From: Candidatus Blautia faecipullorum
GTDB taxonomy: Bacteria > Bacillota > Clostridia > Lachnospirales > Lachnospiraceae
Assembly (NCBI GenBank): GCA_019115125.1
Contig: DXEG01000013.1
Span: forward strand, 1-64,000
Reading direction: 5' to 3'
Length of the DNA: 64,000 bases
Below, in pieces: positions 39,786 through 49,032 of this stretch (the stretch's first letter is position 1; every line of letters begins with the position of its first letter). The translations under genes were made by a program, and so were the position numbers. The notes beneath the pieces were generated by a model. The model did not search any database, was not told the DNA's origin, and saw only the letters and a program-made list of their open reading frames with translations.

Positions 39786-40742
39786 ATGAAGAAATATTTA
39801 TGGACGCTTCTTCTGGCGGTCTTTGCCTGCGTTTTCCTGGGAGGATGCAGCATTGAGGAAAAAGAAGAAACCCAGACGGAGCAGGAAAATTATAATTTTT
39901 ATTACCTGAATACGGGGGAAACCACCCTGAAAAAAATGGTATATGAGCCTCAGGAGGAATCCACCGAGTTTATGATGAAGGATCTGATGCAGCGGCTGAG
40001 CGGCAGAGAGACGCCCGAGGATGGAATCGCTCTTCTTCCGGAGGCGGTTTCCGTAAACTCTTACGACCTGCAGGAAAAGCGGCTGGTCATTGATTTTAAC
40101 AGCGCTTACCTGGAAATGAGCCGTACGAGGGAGATTCTGACCAGGGCGGGGATCGTGGAGATGTTTCTGCAGATACCGGATATAGAGATCATCCGCTTTA
40201 CCGTGGCGGGGCAGGAGCTCACAGATTCCAAAAATGAGACCATCGGAGACATGACGGAGGAAACATTTTTGGAATTATCCGGAAAAGATAAGGACGCCTA
40301 CAGGTATGATACCTTTACTCTTTATTTTACAGATGAGAGCGGCGAAAAGCTTGTGTCCGAGAAGAGAAATATCCTTTACCGCAGGACCACGCCGAAGGCA
40401 GCCGTTGTTCTTGCGCAGCTTGCCAGGGGGCCTTCGGAACAGGGACATTACAGGACCATTTCGGAGGATTCCCTTCCTATCAGCACTGTCATAGCGGACG
40501 GGATCTGTTATATCAACATGAACAAGGCGTTCCAGGACAACGCGCCGGAGATTTCGGAAAATGTCCAGATATATTCCATTGTGGATTCTATTGTAGATTC
40601 CTGTAAGGCGGACCGGGTGCAGATTTCTGTGGAAGGAAGCCTGGAAGGAAATTTTAAGAACAGTATGCCGCTGTACTCCTTCTATGAGAAAAATGAAGAA
40701 CTCATAGAAACTGCGGAGGCAGAGGAGCAGCAGTCTGAGTGA
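39786..40742 (+). CDS. GerMN-domain lipoprotein
   Basis: A 318-aa lipoprotein (signal KYLWTLLLAVFACVFLGGCS) with two GerMN (GerM) domains, residues ~35-150 and ~175-300 (NFYYLNTGETTLKKM; FTLYFTDESGEKLVSEKRN). GerM-like proteins of spore formers act in sporulation or germination. The stop is 26 bp before comEC. Ribosome site GGAGGCGCCGG. Confidence 0.85.
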   Translation: MKKYLWTLLLAVFACVFLGGCSIEEKEETQTEQENYNFYYLNTGETTLKKMVYEPQEESTEFMMKDLMQRLSGRETPEDGIALLPEAVSVNSYDLQEKRLVIDFNSAYLEMSRTREILTRAGIVEMFLQIPDIEIIRFTVAGQELTDSKNETIGDMTEETFLELSGKDKDAYRYDTFTLYFTDESGEKLVSEKRNILYRRTTPKAAVVLAQLARGPSEQGHYRTISEDSLPISTVIADGICYINMNKAFQDNAPEISENVQIYSIVDSIVDSCKADRVQISVEGSLEGNFKNSMPLYSFYEKNEELIETAEAEEQQSE

Positions 40743-40768
40743 TCAGAAGAATATAGAAAGGAAGGTAT

Positions 40769-43195
40769 ATGAGAAGACGCCCGGTGTGTCTTGTATGCCT
40801 GGCGCTGATGCTTCTTATGTGTCTGACGGATCTGGCCGGATTCCCGCTGATACGGGGGAATCCGCTGCCGGAGTCTGTGCAGGAATGGATCAGGGAGCAT
40901 CCGGAGGCTGTGATCTGCGGGGAGGTACAGTCCTGCCAGGATACAGAGTTTTCCTTTTCTGTCTATCTGAAACATGTCTTTCTGACAAATCAGTCAGAAA
41001 AATTTCCCATCGAAAATGTAAGAATGTTTTTAAAAACAAAAGAAGAACTGCCTGCCGGAACCCTGGTATACGCGTCAGGGAAGCTGGAGCGGGTGGAAGG
41101 CCCGCGCAATCCGGGAGAGTTTGATTCGCAGCAGTATTATGCCTGTCAGCATATCTATTATTTTCTGAAGAACGCCGTCATAGAGAAAAAGAGCCGTACC
41201 TATTCCGGGTACCGCCAGCGGCTGCTGGAGTTCAGGGACAGACTCTGCCATATTCTGGAGCAGGCGGCGGGGGAGGACGCGCCTGTATTTGAGGCCATGC
41301 TTCTGGGTGAAAAAAGCGGTCTGGACAGTGATCTGAAGCTGCGGTATCAAATGGGCGGGATGATCCATATTCTGGCGATCTCGGGGCTTCACATCAGTAT
41401 TCTGGGTATGGGGCTTTTTCAGCTTCTGAAGCACATAGGATTTGGAAATACAGGTGCGGGCCTTCTGGCCCTGGCGGTGATGCTCCAGTACGGTATGCTC
41501 ACAGGAGGAAGCGTATCAGCCATGCGGGCCGTGTGCATGTTCCTGCTGTCTGTAGGAGCCAAAATCCTTGGGAGAAGCTATGATCTGCTGACAGCGCTTT
41601 CCGTGTCCGCCATGCTGCTTCTTCTGGATTCTCCCGCCTATCTGTACAGCAGCAGCTTTCTTCTGTCCTTCGGCGCGGTGACGGGGCTTGGGGCGGTGTC
41701 GCCTTTTCTTATGGAGATTGCCCCGGTGAAAAGGAAGCTGGCAAAAAGCTTCCTCTCCTCCTTTTCCGTGCAGCTTGCCACTTTGCCTGTCATGCTGGTC
41801 TTTTTCGGAGAGGTATCCCTAGCGGGGATATTTTTGAATCTGATCGTGCTTCCCACAGTGAGTGTGGTTCTGATCAGCGGGCTGTGCGGCGGCATACTGG
41901 GGCTGGTCAGCATGGAGGCGGCCGTGGCCGCAGCGGTTCCGGGAAGAGCGTTTCTGTTCTTTTACGAAAAGCTCTGTGTTCTGGCCGGAAAGCTGCCTTT
42001 TTGTACCTGGACGGGCGGACAGCCCCGGCTCTGGCAGAGCATCGTGTATTATGCCTGTCTTGCAGGGGGAATCGCGGCGGCAGTGTGGCTGATCCGCCGT
42101 GAGAAAAAACGGACAGGGAAAGGAGCGGAAGGATTATCTGGGAGGCGTATACCCGGAAGGCACATCCTTGGAGGGAGGATTTTTGGGAGGCGCATCCCTG
42201 GGAGACATGTTCCAGGGAGAGTCGTGGCGGCGCTCGCGTTTTCGGCAGCGCTTTGCCTGGGGATCCTGACACTGGCGTTTCAGGACAGAGGGGAGCTGCG
42301 GATCACCTGCCTGGATGTGGGACAGGGAGACGGGATCGTCCTGGAAATCCCTGGCGGCGGCGCGTTTCTCATGGACTTCGGCAGCAGCAGCCGGAAAAAT
42401 ACAGGGCAGTATCAGCTTCTTCCCTATCTGAAAAGCCGGGGGATCACCTATCTGGACGGGATTCTGGTATCCCACACGGACACCGACCACATCAGCGGCA
42501 TCCAGGAGCTTCTGGAGCTTATGACGAAGGACCTCACCTCCATAAAAGCGGGAATCCTGATCCTTCCGGACTGGAACCCTGAGGAAAAAGCCTCCGGTGG
42601 CCATGTCCGGGAAAGTCCGGAAGCTTCCGGCGCGGATCCTTCTGGGGAGACGGACGGAGAGGGTGTGGAAAAAGCCTATGGAGGGCTTCTGGAGCTGGCG
42701 GATAAAGCGGGAGTGCGCTGCGTGTTTGCGGAACAGGGAGACCGTCTTGTATCCGGGCAGGCAGAGATGAAATTCCTGGCTCCTGAAAAGACAGCCTCCG
42801 GAGCGGATGTAAATGAGGAGGGAATGGTGATGGAGCTGAAATACGGCTCCTTCCGCGCCCTTTTCACCGGGGACATCGGAGAAGCAACGGAAAAAAGCCT
42901 TTTGAAAAAGGGCGTTCTTTCGGATGTGGATTTTCTCAAAACAGCCCACCACGGTTCCCGTTATTCCACCTGCCGGGAGTTTCTGGACAAAGTTCGTCCG
43001 GAGCTGGCGGTGATCTCCTGCTCGGATTCCAACAACTACGGCCATCCCTCTCCGGAGACTGTGGAAAGACTGGAAGGATGCGGAGCACGGATTTTTTATA
43101 CCATGAAAAGCGGAGCCGTGACTGTCCGTACAGATGGGGAGAGGATTCGGGCGGAGGGCTTTCTTTCTGAAAATAAGAGTTTTCAAACGGTTTGA
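40769..43195 (+). CDS. comEC: DNA internalisation competence protein ComEC/Rec2
   Basis: An 808-aa protein: N-terminal DUF4131/OB part, central Competence domain with about ten helices (GGMIHILAISGLHISILGMG), and a C-terminal metallo-beta-lactamase-like domain (CLDVGQGDGIVLEIPGGGAF; VSHTDTDHISG; KTAHHGSRYST). ComEC forms the channel for single-stranded DNA uptake. Between membrane and nuclease-like parts (~455-485) is an arginine/glycine-rich direct repeat (GRRIPGRHI, GRRIPGRHV). All key histidines are kept. Confidence 0.94.
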   Translation: MRRRPVCLVCLALMLLMCLTDLAGFPLIRGNPLPESVQEWIREHPEAVICGEVQSCQDTEFSFSVYLKHVFLTNQSEKFPIENVRMFLKTKEELPAGTLVYASGKLERVEGPRNPGEFDSQQYYACQHIYYFLKNAVIEKKSRTYSGYRQRLLEFRDRLCHILEQAAGEDAPVFEAMLLGEKSGLDSDLKLRYQMGGMIHILAISGLHISILGMGLFQLLKHIGFGNTGAGLLALAVMLQYGMLTGGSVSAMRAVCMFLLSVGAKILGRSYDLLTALSVSAMLLLLDSPAYLYSSSFLLSFGAVTGLGAVSPFLMEIAPVKRKLAKSFLSSFSVQLATLPVMLVFFGEVSLAGIFLNLIVLPTVSVVLISGLCGGILGLVSMEAAVAAAVPGRAFLFFYEKLCVLAGKLPFCTWTGGQPRLWQSIVYYACLAGGIAAAVWLIRREKKRTGKGAEGLSGRRIPGRHILGGRIFGRRIPGRHVPGRVVAALAFSAALCLGILTLAFQDRGELRITCLDVGQGDGIVLEIPGGGAFLMDFGSSSRKNTGQYQLLPYLKSRGITYLDGILVSHTDTDHISGIQELLELMTKDLTSIKAGILILPDWNPEEKASGGHVRESPEASGADPSGETDGEGVEKAYGGLLELADKAGVRCVFAEQGDRLVSGQAEMKFLAPEKTASGADVNEEGMVMELKYGSFRALFTGDIGEATEKSLLKKGVLSDVDFLKTAHHGSRYSTCREFLDKVRPELAVISCSDSNNYGHPSPETVERLEGCGARIFYTMKSGAVTVRTDGERIRAEGFLSENKSFQTV
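42136..42222 (+). repeat. Direct repeat inside comEC
   Basis: Short GC-rich units reading GGGAGGCG-ATCCC/ACCC-GGAGGCA recur and encode GRRIPGRHI then GGRIFGRRIPGRHVPG. This cytoplasmic linker is not part of the family core. Confidence 0.6.
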
Positions 43196-43202
43196 TTAGT
43201 AG

Positions 43203-43304
43203 TATAATAGGTAAAAGAAAGGGAATGAAGTTCTCCCTTGGCGAATGCCTGAACCGCTGATAAGCTGATGACTTCTGGAGAATTACAGAAATTATCAGTT
43301 TTTT
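43203..43304 (+). promoter_or_regulatory. Fluoride riboswitch (crcB motif) with terminator
   Basis: After a TATAAT at 43203 the leader reads GGGAATGAAGTTCTCCC, then GAACCGCT, then AGCTGATGACTTCTGG. These are the ordered crcB-motif segments; GAAGT and ACTTC can form the aptamer pseudoknot. CTGATGACTTCTG (43265-43277) also pairs with CAGAAATTATCAG (43286-43298), followed by six Ts, so the terminator competes with the aptamer. Fluoride should allow read-through into the antiporter gene. A weaker hairpin (AAAGCCGATA/TATTGGCTTT) follows near 43345-43393. Confidence 0.85.
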
Positions 43305-43466
43305 ATGTGTGATTAGTGCTCGCTGTAAAATCAGTGATTAGAAAGCCGATATTTTCTGTTTCTATTGTTGAATAGGAGGTATTGGCTTTTTTACTGCCAT
43401 AAAACCTCTGAATCAACAGCAAAAAATATAAACTATTTTACATGATTATTTTTAGGAGGTTTTATT

Positions 43467-44681
43467 ATGCTGACATCACTTGCTTTTATCTTTCTTGTCG
43501 GTCTGTCTATGGCAGCGATCTGTCAAAAACTGAAATTGCCGCGTATTATCGGTATGTTAATTACAGGCATTATATTAGGTCCTTATGTCCTTAATTTGCT
43601 TGACCCTTCTGTCTTATCTATTTCCGCCGACCTACGGCAAATGGCTCTAATTATTATTTTATTAAAAGCAGGACTTTCTCTTGATTTGTCTGATCTCAAA
43701 AAAGTTGGGCGCCCGGCTGTTATGATGTCATGTGTTCCGGCAAGCTTTGAAATTTTGGCATTTTTCCTGCTTGCGCCCTATATCCTTGGAATTACAAGAA
43801 TTGAAGCTGCGGTTATGGGCGCTGTTCTTGGCGCGGTTTCACCTGCTGTCGTTATTCCGCGTATGGTACAGCTCATGGAGAAAAAATATGGTACGGCTGA
43901 AAGTATTCCTCAACTCATTATGGCGGGAGCGTCCTGCGACGATATTTTTGTAATTGTATTGTTTACAACCTTTGTGAGTATGGCACAGGGCGGCGGCGCA
44001 CATATTATGGATTTTATCAATATTCCTGTTTCAATTGCAGTGGGAATTATACTTGGCGCGGCGGCAGGGTATCTGCTCAGCCTGTTTTTTGAAACCGCTT
44101 ACGCGCATAAGCATTGTGTCAGAAACAGTATGAAGGTTATTATTGTTTTAGGTGTTTCCTTTATGCTTATGTCTGTCGAGACATGGCTTAAAGGCATTGT
44201 TCCTGTTTCCGGTTTATTGGCTGTTGTCAGCATGGCGTGCGTAATTAAGATAAAAAGCATTACATTTGTGTCAAAGCGGTTATCCGAAAAATTTGGAAAG
44301 TTATGGCTCGCCGCAGAGGTGATATTGTTTGTGTTAGTTGGAGCCGCGGTTGATATCCGATATACGTTGAAGGCCGGTTTAGCCGCGGTATTAATGATTT
44401 TCGCAGCACTTATTTTCCGTTCAATCGGTGTTGCCGTTTGTCTTTTGGGAACATCAATCACCTGGAAGGAACGAATTTTTTGTATGATCGCATATTTGCC
44501 AAAAGCTACAGTACAGGCGGCGATCGGTTCTGTTCCGCTGGCAATGGGACTGCCCTGCGGACAAATTGTACTTTCTGTCGCTGTCCTTGCTATTTTGATC
44601 ACAGCGCCCTTAGGAGCGATAGGAATTGATCTGACGTATAAACGTCTTCTGAAAGGTGAAAATGTCAGGAGCGAACCGTAA
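43467..44681 (+). CDS. Cation:proton antiporter (CPA family) under fluoride control
   Basis: A 404-aa membrane protein with about twelve helices (RIIGMLITGIILGPYVLNLL; MGAVLGAVSPAVVIPRMVQL; MAGASCDDIFVIVLFTTF; AEVILFVLVGAAVDIRYTL). DD in ASCDD is the ion-binding pair typical of this family. Sodium/proton antiporters are known members of fluoride riboswitch regulons, probably balancing pH or ion loss. AT-rich codon use contrasts with comEC and holA on both sides, so it looks acquired. GGAGGTTTTATT precedes the ATG. Confidence 0.88.
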   Translation: MLTSLAFIFLVGLSMAAICQKLKLPRIIGMLITGIILGPYVLNLLDPSVLSISADLRQMALIIILLKAGLSLDLSDLKKVGRPAVMMSCVPASFEILAFFLLAPYILGITRIEAAVMGAVLGAVSPAVVIPRMVQLMEKKYGTAESIPQLIMAGASCDDIFVIVLFTTFVSMAQGGGAHIMDFINIPVSIAVGIILGAAAGYLLSLFFETAYAHKHCVRNSMKVIIVLGVSFMLMSVETWLKGIVPVSGLLAVVSMACVIKIKSITFVSKRLSEKFGKLWLAAEVILFVLVGAAVDIRYTLKAGLAAVLMIFAALIFRSIGVAVCLLGTSITWKERIFCMIAYLPKATVQAAIGSVPLAMGLPCGQIVLSVAVLAILITAPLGAIGIDLTYKRLLKGENVRSEP

Positions 44682-44726
44682 TAGAAGGATTTCTTTTGGA
44701 TGGAAATATGAATTCTGCGAATCGAA

Positions 44727-44755
44727 TTGTTGCGCGGGAGGCGATGTGTTATACT
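44727..44755 (+). promoter_or_regulatory. Promoter upstream of holA
   Basis: TTGTTG (44727-44732), 17-bp spacer, TATACT (44750-44755). It restores transcription of holA after the inserted antiporter gene. Confidence 0.6.
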
Positions 44756-44889
44756 TTAACCAGGCTGCAGCGGTGTGGTTTCGATTGGTAAAAAGACAGT
44801 CGTAAAATAAATGCAGTGTTTTTCAAGAGAGTCAGATATAACAGAGATAAATAAAAGGAAATAAGATGCAGGCTTAAAAGGAAACTGTT

Positions 44890-45081
44890 ATGCTGAAATT
44901 AGAAATAAAATTGGATGAAGGGAAAATCCTTGCTGATCAGAGATATAAGGCAGAGAGTATTTATCAGGCATTGAAAAAGGCTTTTTTTAACTATAATTTA
45001 AAAATGACGCAGGAGCCTGACGGGACGACAGCAGCGGCAGGCTGCGCGAGGAAATTCAGAAAGGACAGAAAACACAGGTGA
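44890..45081 (+). pseudogene. Short truncated ORF ahead of holA
   Basis: A 63-aa frame starting MLKLEIKLDEGKILADQRYK then AESIYQALKKAFFNYNLKM, which resembles the first third of small uncharacterised Clostridia proteins. After PDGT it turns Arg/Lys-rich and runs into the holA start by 4 bp. It is probably a truncated gene; the family cannot be named. Confidence 0.45.
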
Positions 45082-46067
45082 AGGGCTTACAGGAAGACAT
45101 CAAAACTGGAAATTTCAAAAAGACATATCTTCTGTACGGGGAGGAAGCGTATCTCAGGCAGCAGTATAAGGAGAAGCTGGTAAAGGCGCTGAACCCGGAG
45201 GGGGACACCATGAATTTCACGAAGTACGAGGGCAAAGGGATCGAGGTCAGGGCCATGATTGATCTCTGTGAGACCATGCCTTTTTTTGCGGAAAGCAGGG
45301 TGATCCTTGTGGAAAATTCAGGATTTTTTAAGAATAAATGTGACGAGCTTGCGGATTATATGAAGGAGCTTCCCGATTATCTCCATCTGATCTTCGTGGA
45401 GGAGGAGGTAGACCGCCGCAGCAGGATGTACAAGGCGGTGAAGGCCTCCGGCCGCATATCGGAGTTTGCGAAGCAGGATGAAAAAACTCTGATGAGATGG
45501 GCGGCGGGCATCCTGGCAAGGGAAGGCCGGAAGATCACCACAAGGGATATGGAGCTGTTTCTGACAAAAACCGGGACGGATATGGGGAATATCCGTATGG
45601 AGCTGGAAAAGCTCATCGCCTACACCATGGGACGGGGCGTTGTGACCGCAGAGGACATTGAGGAGGTCTGCACGGCCAGGACGGTCAATAAAATTTTTGA
45701 TATGGTGCGGGCCGTGACGGAGAAAAATCAAAAGAAAGCCCTGGAGCTGTACTATGATCTTCTTACGCTGAAGGAACCGCCTATGCGGATCCTGTTCCTT
45801 CTGTCGAAACAGTACAGGCAGCTTTTTCTGGCAAAACAGATGACCGGGGAGGGGGCGTCAAGGAATGAGATCGCCTCACGATTGGGTGTGCCGAGCTTTG
45901 TGGCGGGCAATATCGCCGCCTGCGCCAGAGCCTACACGGCGGAAGAGCTTCAGCAGGCGGAGGCGGATTTTGTGGAGGCTGAGGAGGCCGTAAAGACAGG
46001 ACGGCTTCAGGATGTGCTCAGCGTAGAGCTGCTGATCGTGAAATACAGCTCCGCGGAGCGGGCGTAA
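45078..46067 (+). CDS. holA: DNA polymerase III subunit delta
   Basis: A 329-aa clamp-loader subunit with the family start (KKTYLLYGEEAYLRQQYKEK), LRVILVENSGFF-type beta strand (ESRVILVENSGFFKN), TDMGNIRMELEKLIAYT and the C-terminal LFLAKQMTGEGASRNEIASR. It opens the beta clamp in the replisome. A GTG start at 45078 with AAAGGAC upstream is the best available. It normally follows comEC directly; here 1.9 kb with the fluoride antiporter intervenes. Confidence 0.92.
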   Translation: MKGLQEDIKTGNFKKTYLLYGEEAYLRQQYKEKLVKALNPEGDTMNFTKYEGKGIEVRAMIDLCETMPFFAESRVILVENSGFFKNKCDELADYMKELPDYLHLIFVEEEVDRRSRMYKAVKASGRISEFAKQDEKTLMRWAAGILAREGRKITTRDMELFLTKTGTDMGNIRMELEKLIAYTMGRGVVTAEDIEEVCTARTVNKIFDMVRAVTEKNQKKALELYYDLLTLKEPPMRILFLLSKQYRQLFLAKQMTGEGASRNEIASRLGVPSFVAGNIAACARAYTAEELQQAEADFVEAEEAVKTGRLQDVLSVELLIVKYSSAERA

Positions 46068-46528
46068 AGCCTTAAGCGGGCAGGGTGGATTTGGAAATAA
46101 AAACGGTTCACGGCTTCTTCGGAACGGTTGGCGGAAAAGACGGATGCTGGATCCCTGATACCTAAAATAAAAATCCCCGCAGGATACGGGCCTTGTGAAG
46201 GCTTCGGTTCTGTGGGGGGGTGGTATTATAGGAAAGTACTTCAACTTATTCTAAGCTGTAATATACAAACCATAGTAAACATTTTGCTGCATTATCGTGT
46301 GAAACTATTTGCGTAAAAATAAGCTTTTACACAGCAAAAGTATTCTATTTGAATACAGACATACAGAAAAAGCATAGGGGAAGATAAAAAACAGGCATTG
46401 GACAGAAGAGGGCGGGAACTTTATAATAAGCCATGAGAAAGAACAGAAAAAGGAAGCTTTCAGGTCTGTTCCCGCTCTCGCGGAGAGAGGAAAAGTATTG
46501 CGCCCGGATTTATCAGGAGGAGATCAGA
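46068..46528 (+). other. Intergenic region after holA
   Basis: 461 bp without a supported gene. It contains an imperfect hairpin at 46171-46222 (ATCCCCGCAG against CTGTGGGGG) that may end the holA transcript, a small GTAAAA/TTTTAC palindrome at 46312-46330, and otherwise AT-rich sequence that probably holds the promoter of the reductase gene. The frame continuing upstream of 46529 is not conserved-looking. Confidence 0.5.
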
Positions 46529-47575
46529 ATGGAGTATAGAAAACTTGGAAACTCAGAGCTGAACGTCTCAAGGATCTGCATGGGATGCATGGGGTTTGGC
46601 GACGCGAAAAACGGCCAGCACAGTTGGACGCTGGATGAGGAACATTCCCGCCGGATCATCAGACAGGGTTTGGAGCTTGGAATAAATTTTTTTGACACGG
46701 CCATCGGCTATCAGAGCGGCACCAGCGAACAGTATCTTGGACGCGCCCTCAGAGATTTTGTCCCGAGAGATAAGGTTGTGGTAGCTACGAAGTTCCTGCC
46801 CCGCACTCAGGAGGAAATTTCCGCAGGAATTACCGGGCAGCAGCATATTGAGCAGATGATCAACACCAGTCTGAAAAATCTTGGAATGGATTATGTAGAT
46901 CTTTATATATATCATATGTGGGATTATGAAACACCTCTCTATGATATCATGGACGGACTGAACCGTATCGTTAAGGCGGGAAAAGCCCGGTATGTGGGGA
47001 TCTCCAACTGCTTTGCCTATCAGCTTGCCAGGGCAAACGATCTGGCGGAGAAGGAAGGCTTTGCGAAATTTGTCTCCATACAGAGTCACTATAATCTGAT
47101 CTTCCGGGAGGAGGAGCGGGAGATGGCGAAGCTGTGCGCAGAGGACAATATCGCCATGACGCCCTACAGCTCTCTAGCGGGCGGGAGGCTGTCAAAGCAT
47201 CCGGGAGAAACGTCAAAGAGACTGAGGGAGGACAGCTACGCGAGATTGAAATATGACGCCACAGCCCCGCAGGACGCCGCAATCATAGACCGTGTGGCGG
47301 AGCTGGCGGACAAAAGAGGCGTGACCATGACAGAGATTTCGCTGGCGTGGCTGCTTACGAAGGTGACGGCCCCTGTTGTGGGAGCCACAAAGCCCAGCCA
47401 TGTGGAGGGCGCGGCAAAGGCGGCGGAGCTGAAGCTGACGCCGGAGGAAGCGGCATATCTGGAGGAACCCTATGTTCCCCACAGACTGGTGGGTGTCATG
47501 GCCCAGAATACGCCAGACGCTGCCAAAAAACCGCATGTATGGTCTACGGGCAGCCAGAAGATCCAAAGATCATAA
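46529..47575 (+). CDS. Aldo/keto reductase
   Basis: A 348-aa NADPH-dependent oxidoreductase. It has the catalytic tetrad Asp (FFDTAIGY), Tyr in GY, Lys (VVATKFLP) and His (LYIYHMWD), and the cofactor segment VVGATKPSHVEGAAKA. Sequence is close to the YdhF/Tas-type reductases for sugars and aldehydes; the substrate is unknown. ATG 46529 follows AGGAGGAGATCAGA. It is monocistronic. Confidence 0.9.
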   Translation: MEYRKLGNSELNVSRICMGCMGFGDAKNGQHSWTLDEEHSRRIIRQGLELGINFFDTAIGYQSGTSEQYLGRALRDFVPRDKVVVATKFLPRTQEEISAGITGQQHIEQMINTSLKNLGMDYVDLYIYHMWDYETPLYDIMDGLNRIVKAGKARYVGISNCFAYQLARANDLAEKEGFAKFVSIQSHYNLIFREEEREMAKLCAEDNIAMTPYSSLAGGRLSKHPGETSKRLREDSYARLKYDATAPQDAAIIDRVAELADKRGVTMTEISLAWLLTKVTAPVVGATKPSHVEGAAKAAELKLTPEEAAYLEEPYVPHRLVGVMAQNTPDAAKKPHVWSTGSQKIQRS

Positions 47576-47602
47576 ATGTTTTTCGTGTTTTAGTCATATG
47601 AG

Positions 47603-47640
47603 AAAACCAGGGCGCTGTGCGGAGCAGCGCCCTGGTTTAT
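47603..47640 (+). terminator. Terminator of the aldo/keto reductase gene
   Basis: AAACCAGGGCGCTG and CAGCGCCCTGGTTT form a perfect 14-bp stem around TGCGGAG, followed by ATTTATC. Confidence 0.88.
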
Positions 47641-47657
47641 TTATCATTACATATGTC

Positions 47658-47686
47658 TTGACACCTATATTGTCTGGTGTTATACT
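47658..47686 (+). promoter_or_regulatory. nad operon promoter with NiaR operator in the spacer
   Basis: TTGACA (47658-47663), 17-bp spacer, TATACT (47681-47686). The inverted repeat ACACC-N10-GGTGT (47661-47680) fills the spacer. The niaR gene in the operon supports this as its site: niacin-bound NiaR would block polymerase. Confidence 0.75.
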
Positions 47687-47742
47687 AGCAAATCATATCG
47701 CATGAAGCGGCAAAGAGACTTTGGGATACAAGGAGTAGAGAG

Positions 47743-49032
47743 ATGAAAGAACAATATGACGTAATCATCGTAGGCACAGGGGCCGCGGGTCTTTACTGCG
47801 CTCTGAGCCTTCCAGAGCGGGCGAAGATTCTGATGATCACAAAAAAAGAAGCGGATCAGTCCGATTCCTTTCTGGCTCAGGGCGGGATCTGTATGCTCAG
47901 AGGCGAGGATGATTACGAGGATTATTTTGAGGACACCATGAGAGCGGGCCATTACGAGAATGACAAAAAAGCTGTGGATCTGATGATCAGAAGCTCCAAC
48001 AGTGTCATTCGGGATCTTCTGGCTCAGGGAGTCCGTTTTGCCAGGGATTCTCAGGGAGAACTGGCTTTTACAAGAGAGGGGGCGCACTCTCAGCCCAGGA
48101 TCCTTTTTTATGAGGATGTGACCGGAAAGGAGATTACCTCTCATCTTCTGGAACGGGCCAGAGAAAAAGAGAATATAGAGATCTGTGAATATATGACGAT
48201 GGTGGATCTGATCTCGGAGGACAATATCTGCGGCGGGATCATATGCATGGACGAGAAAGACGGGATATACGAGATCCGCTCCCCCTATGTAGTCCTGGCC
48301 TGCGGAGGCCTGGGAGGGCTTTATAAAAATTCCACGAACTTCCCTCATATCACAGGGGACGCGCTGGCCATCGCCATGAATCACCAGGTGAAGCTGGAAC
48401 ATCTGGATTACATACAGATCCATCCCACGACACTTTACTCCAAAAAGCCGGGGAGACGCTTCCTGATCTCAGAATCCGTCAGAGGAGAGGGGGCGCTTCT
48501 CTACGACTGGAACGGACAGCGTTTTACCGACGAGCTGCAGCCCAGAGATCTTTTAAGCCAGGCGATTTTTTCTCAGATGGAGAAGCAGGATACAGAGTAT
48601 GTTCTGGAGGATATGCGTCCTCTGGGGGAAGATACGATTTTAAAACATTTTCCGAATATTTTTCAGCGCTGTCTGGAGGAGGGCTATGACGTGCGGAAAG
48701 AACCGATCCCGGTGGTGCCCGCCCAGCATTACTTTATGGGAGGGATCCAGGTGGATCTTGGAAGCAGGACTTCCATGAAGGGGCTCTATGCCTGCGGAGA
48801 GACAAGCTGCAACGGCGTTCACGGCAGGAACAGACTGGCAAGCAATTCCCTGCTGGAATCTCTGGTCTTTGCCAGAAGAGCCGCGGATGATATACTGTTT
48901 GGGAGGAAGCCGGATAAATGCAGGGCGGGCAGACCGGATTTCAGCCGCTACGCGGACCGGGAAGCCCTTATGAAAGGCTACCGTCAACAGGTTTTGAAAG
49001 AAATAGAGAGGATGGAAAAAGAACATGAATGA
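47743..49032 (+). CDS. nadB: L-aspartate oxidase
   Basis: A 429-aa FAD enzyme, first step of de novo NAD synthesis (aspartate to iminoaspartate). FAD-binding GTGAAGLYCAL, SFLAQGGI, HLDYIQIHPTT, ISESVRGEGALLYD, and the GETSCNGVHGRNRLASNSLL signature are present. It is shorter than E. coli NadB (540 aa) because the C-terminal helical domain is abbreviated, as in many Clostridia. It overlaps nadC by 8 bp. Confidence 0.94.
   Translation: MKEQYDVIIVGTGAAGLYCALSLPERAKILMITKKEADQSDSFLAQGGICMLRGEDDYEDYFEDTMRAGHYENDKKAVDLMIRSSNSVIRDLLAQGVRFARDSQGELAFTREGAHSQPRILFYEDVTGKEITSHLLERAREKENIEICEYMTMVDLISEDNICGGIICMDEKDGIYEIRSPYVVLACGGLGGLYKNSTNFPHITGDALAIAMNHQVKLEHLDYIQIHPTTLYSKKPGRRFLISESVRGEGALLYDWNGQRFTDELQPRDLLSQAIFSQMEKQDTEYVLEDMRPLGEDTILKHFPNIFQRCLEEGYDVRKEPIPVVPAQHYFMGGIQVDLGSRTSMKGLYACGETSCNGVHGRNRLASNSLLESLVFARRAADDILFGRKPDKCRAGRPDFSRYADREALMKGYRQQVLKEIERMEKEHE

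Noticed and set aside
46171..46222. Possible riboswitch ahead of the aldo/keto reductase
   Set aside because: The hairpin is simple and more than 300 bp from the start codon; no conserved aptamer core was recognised.
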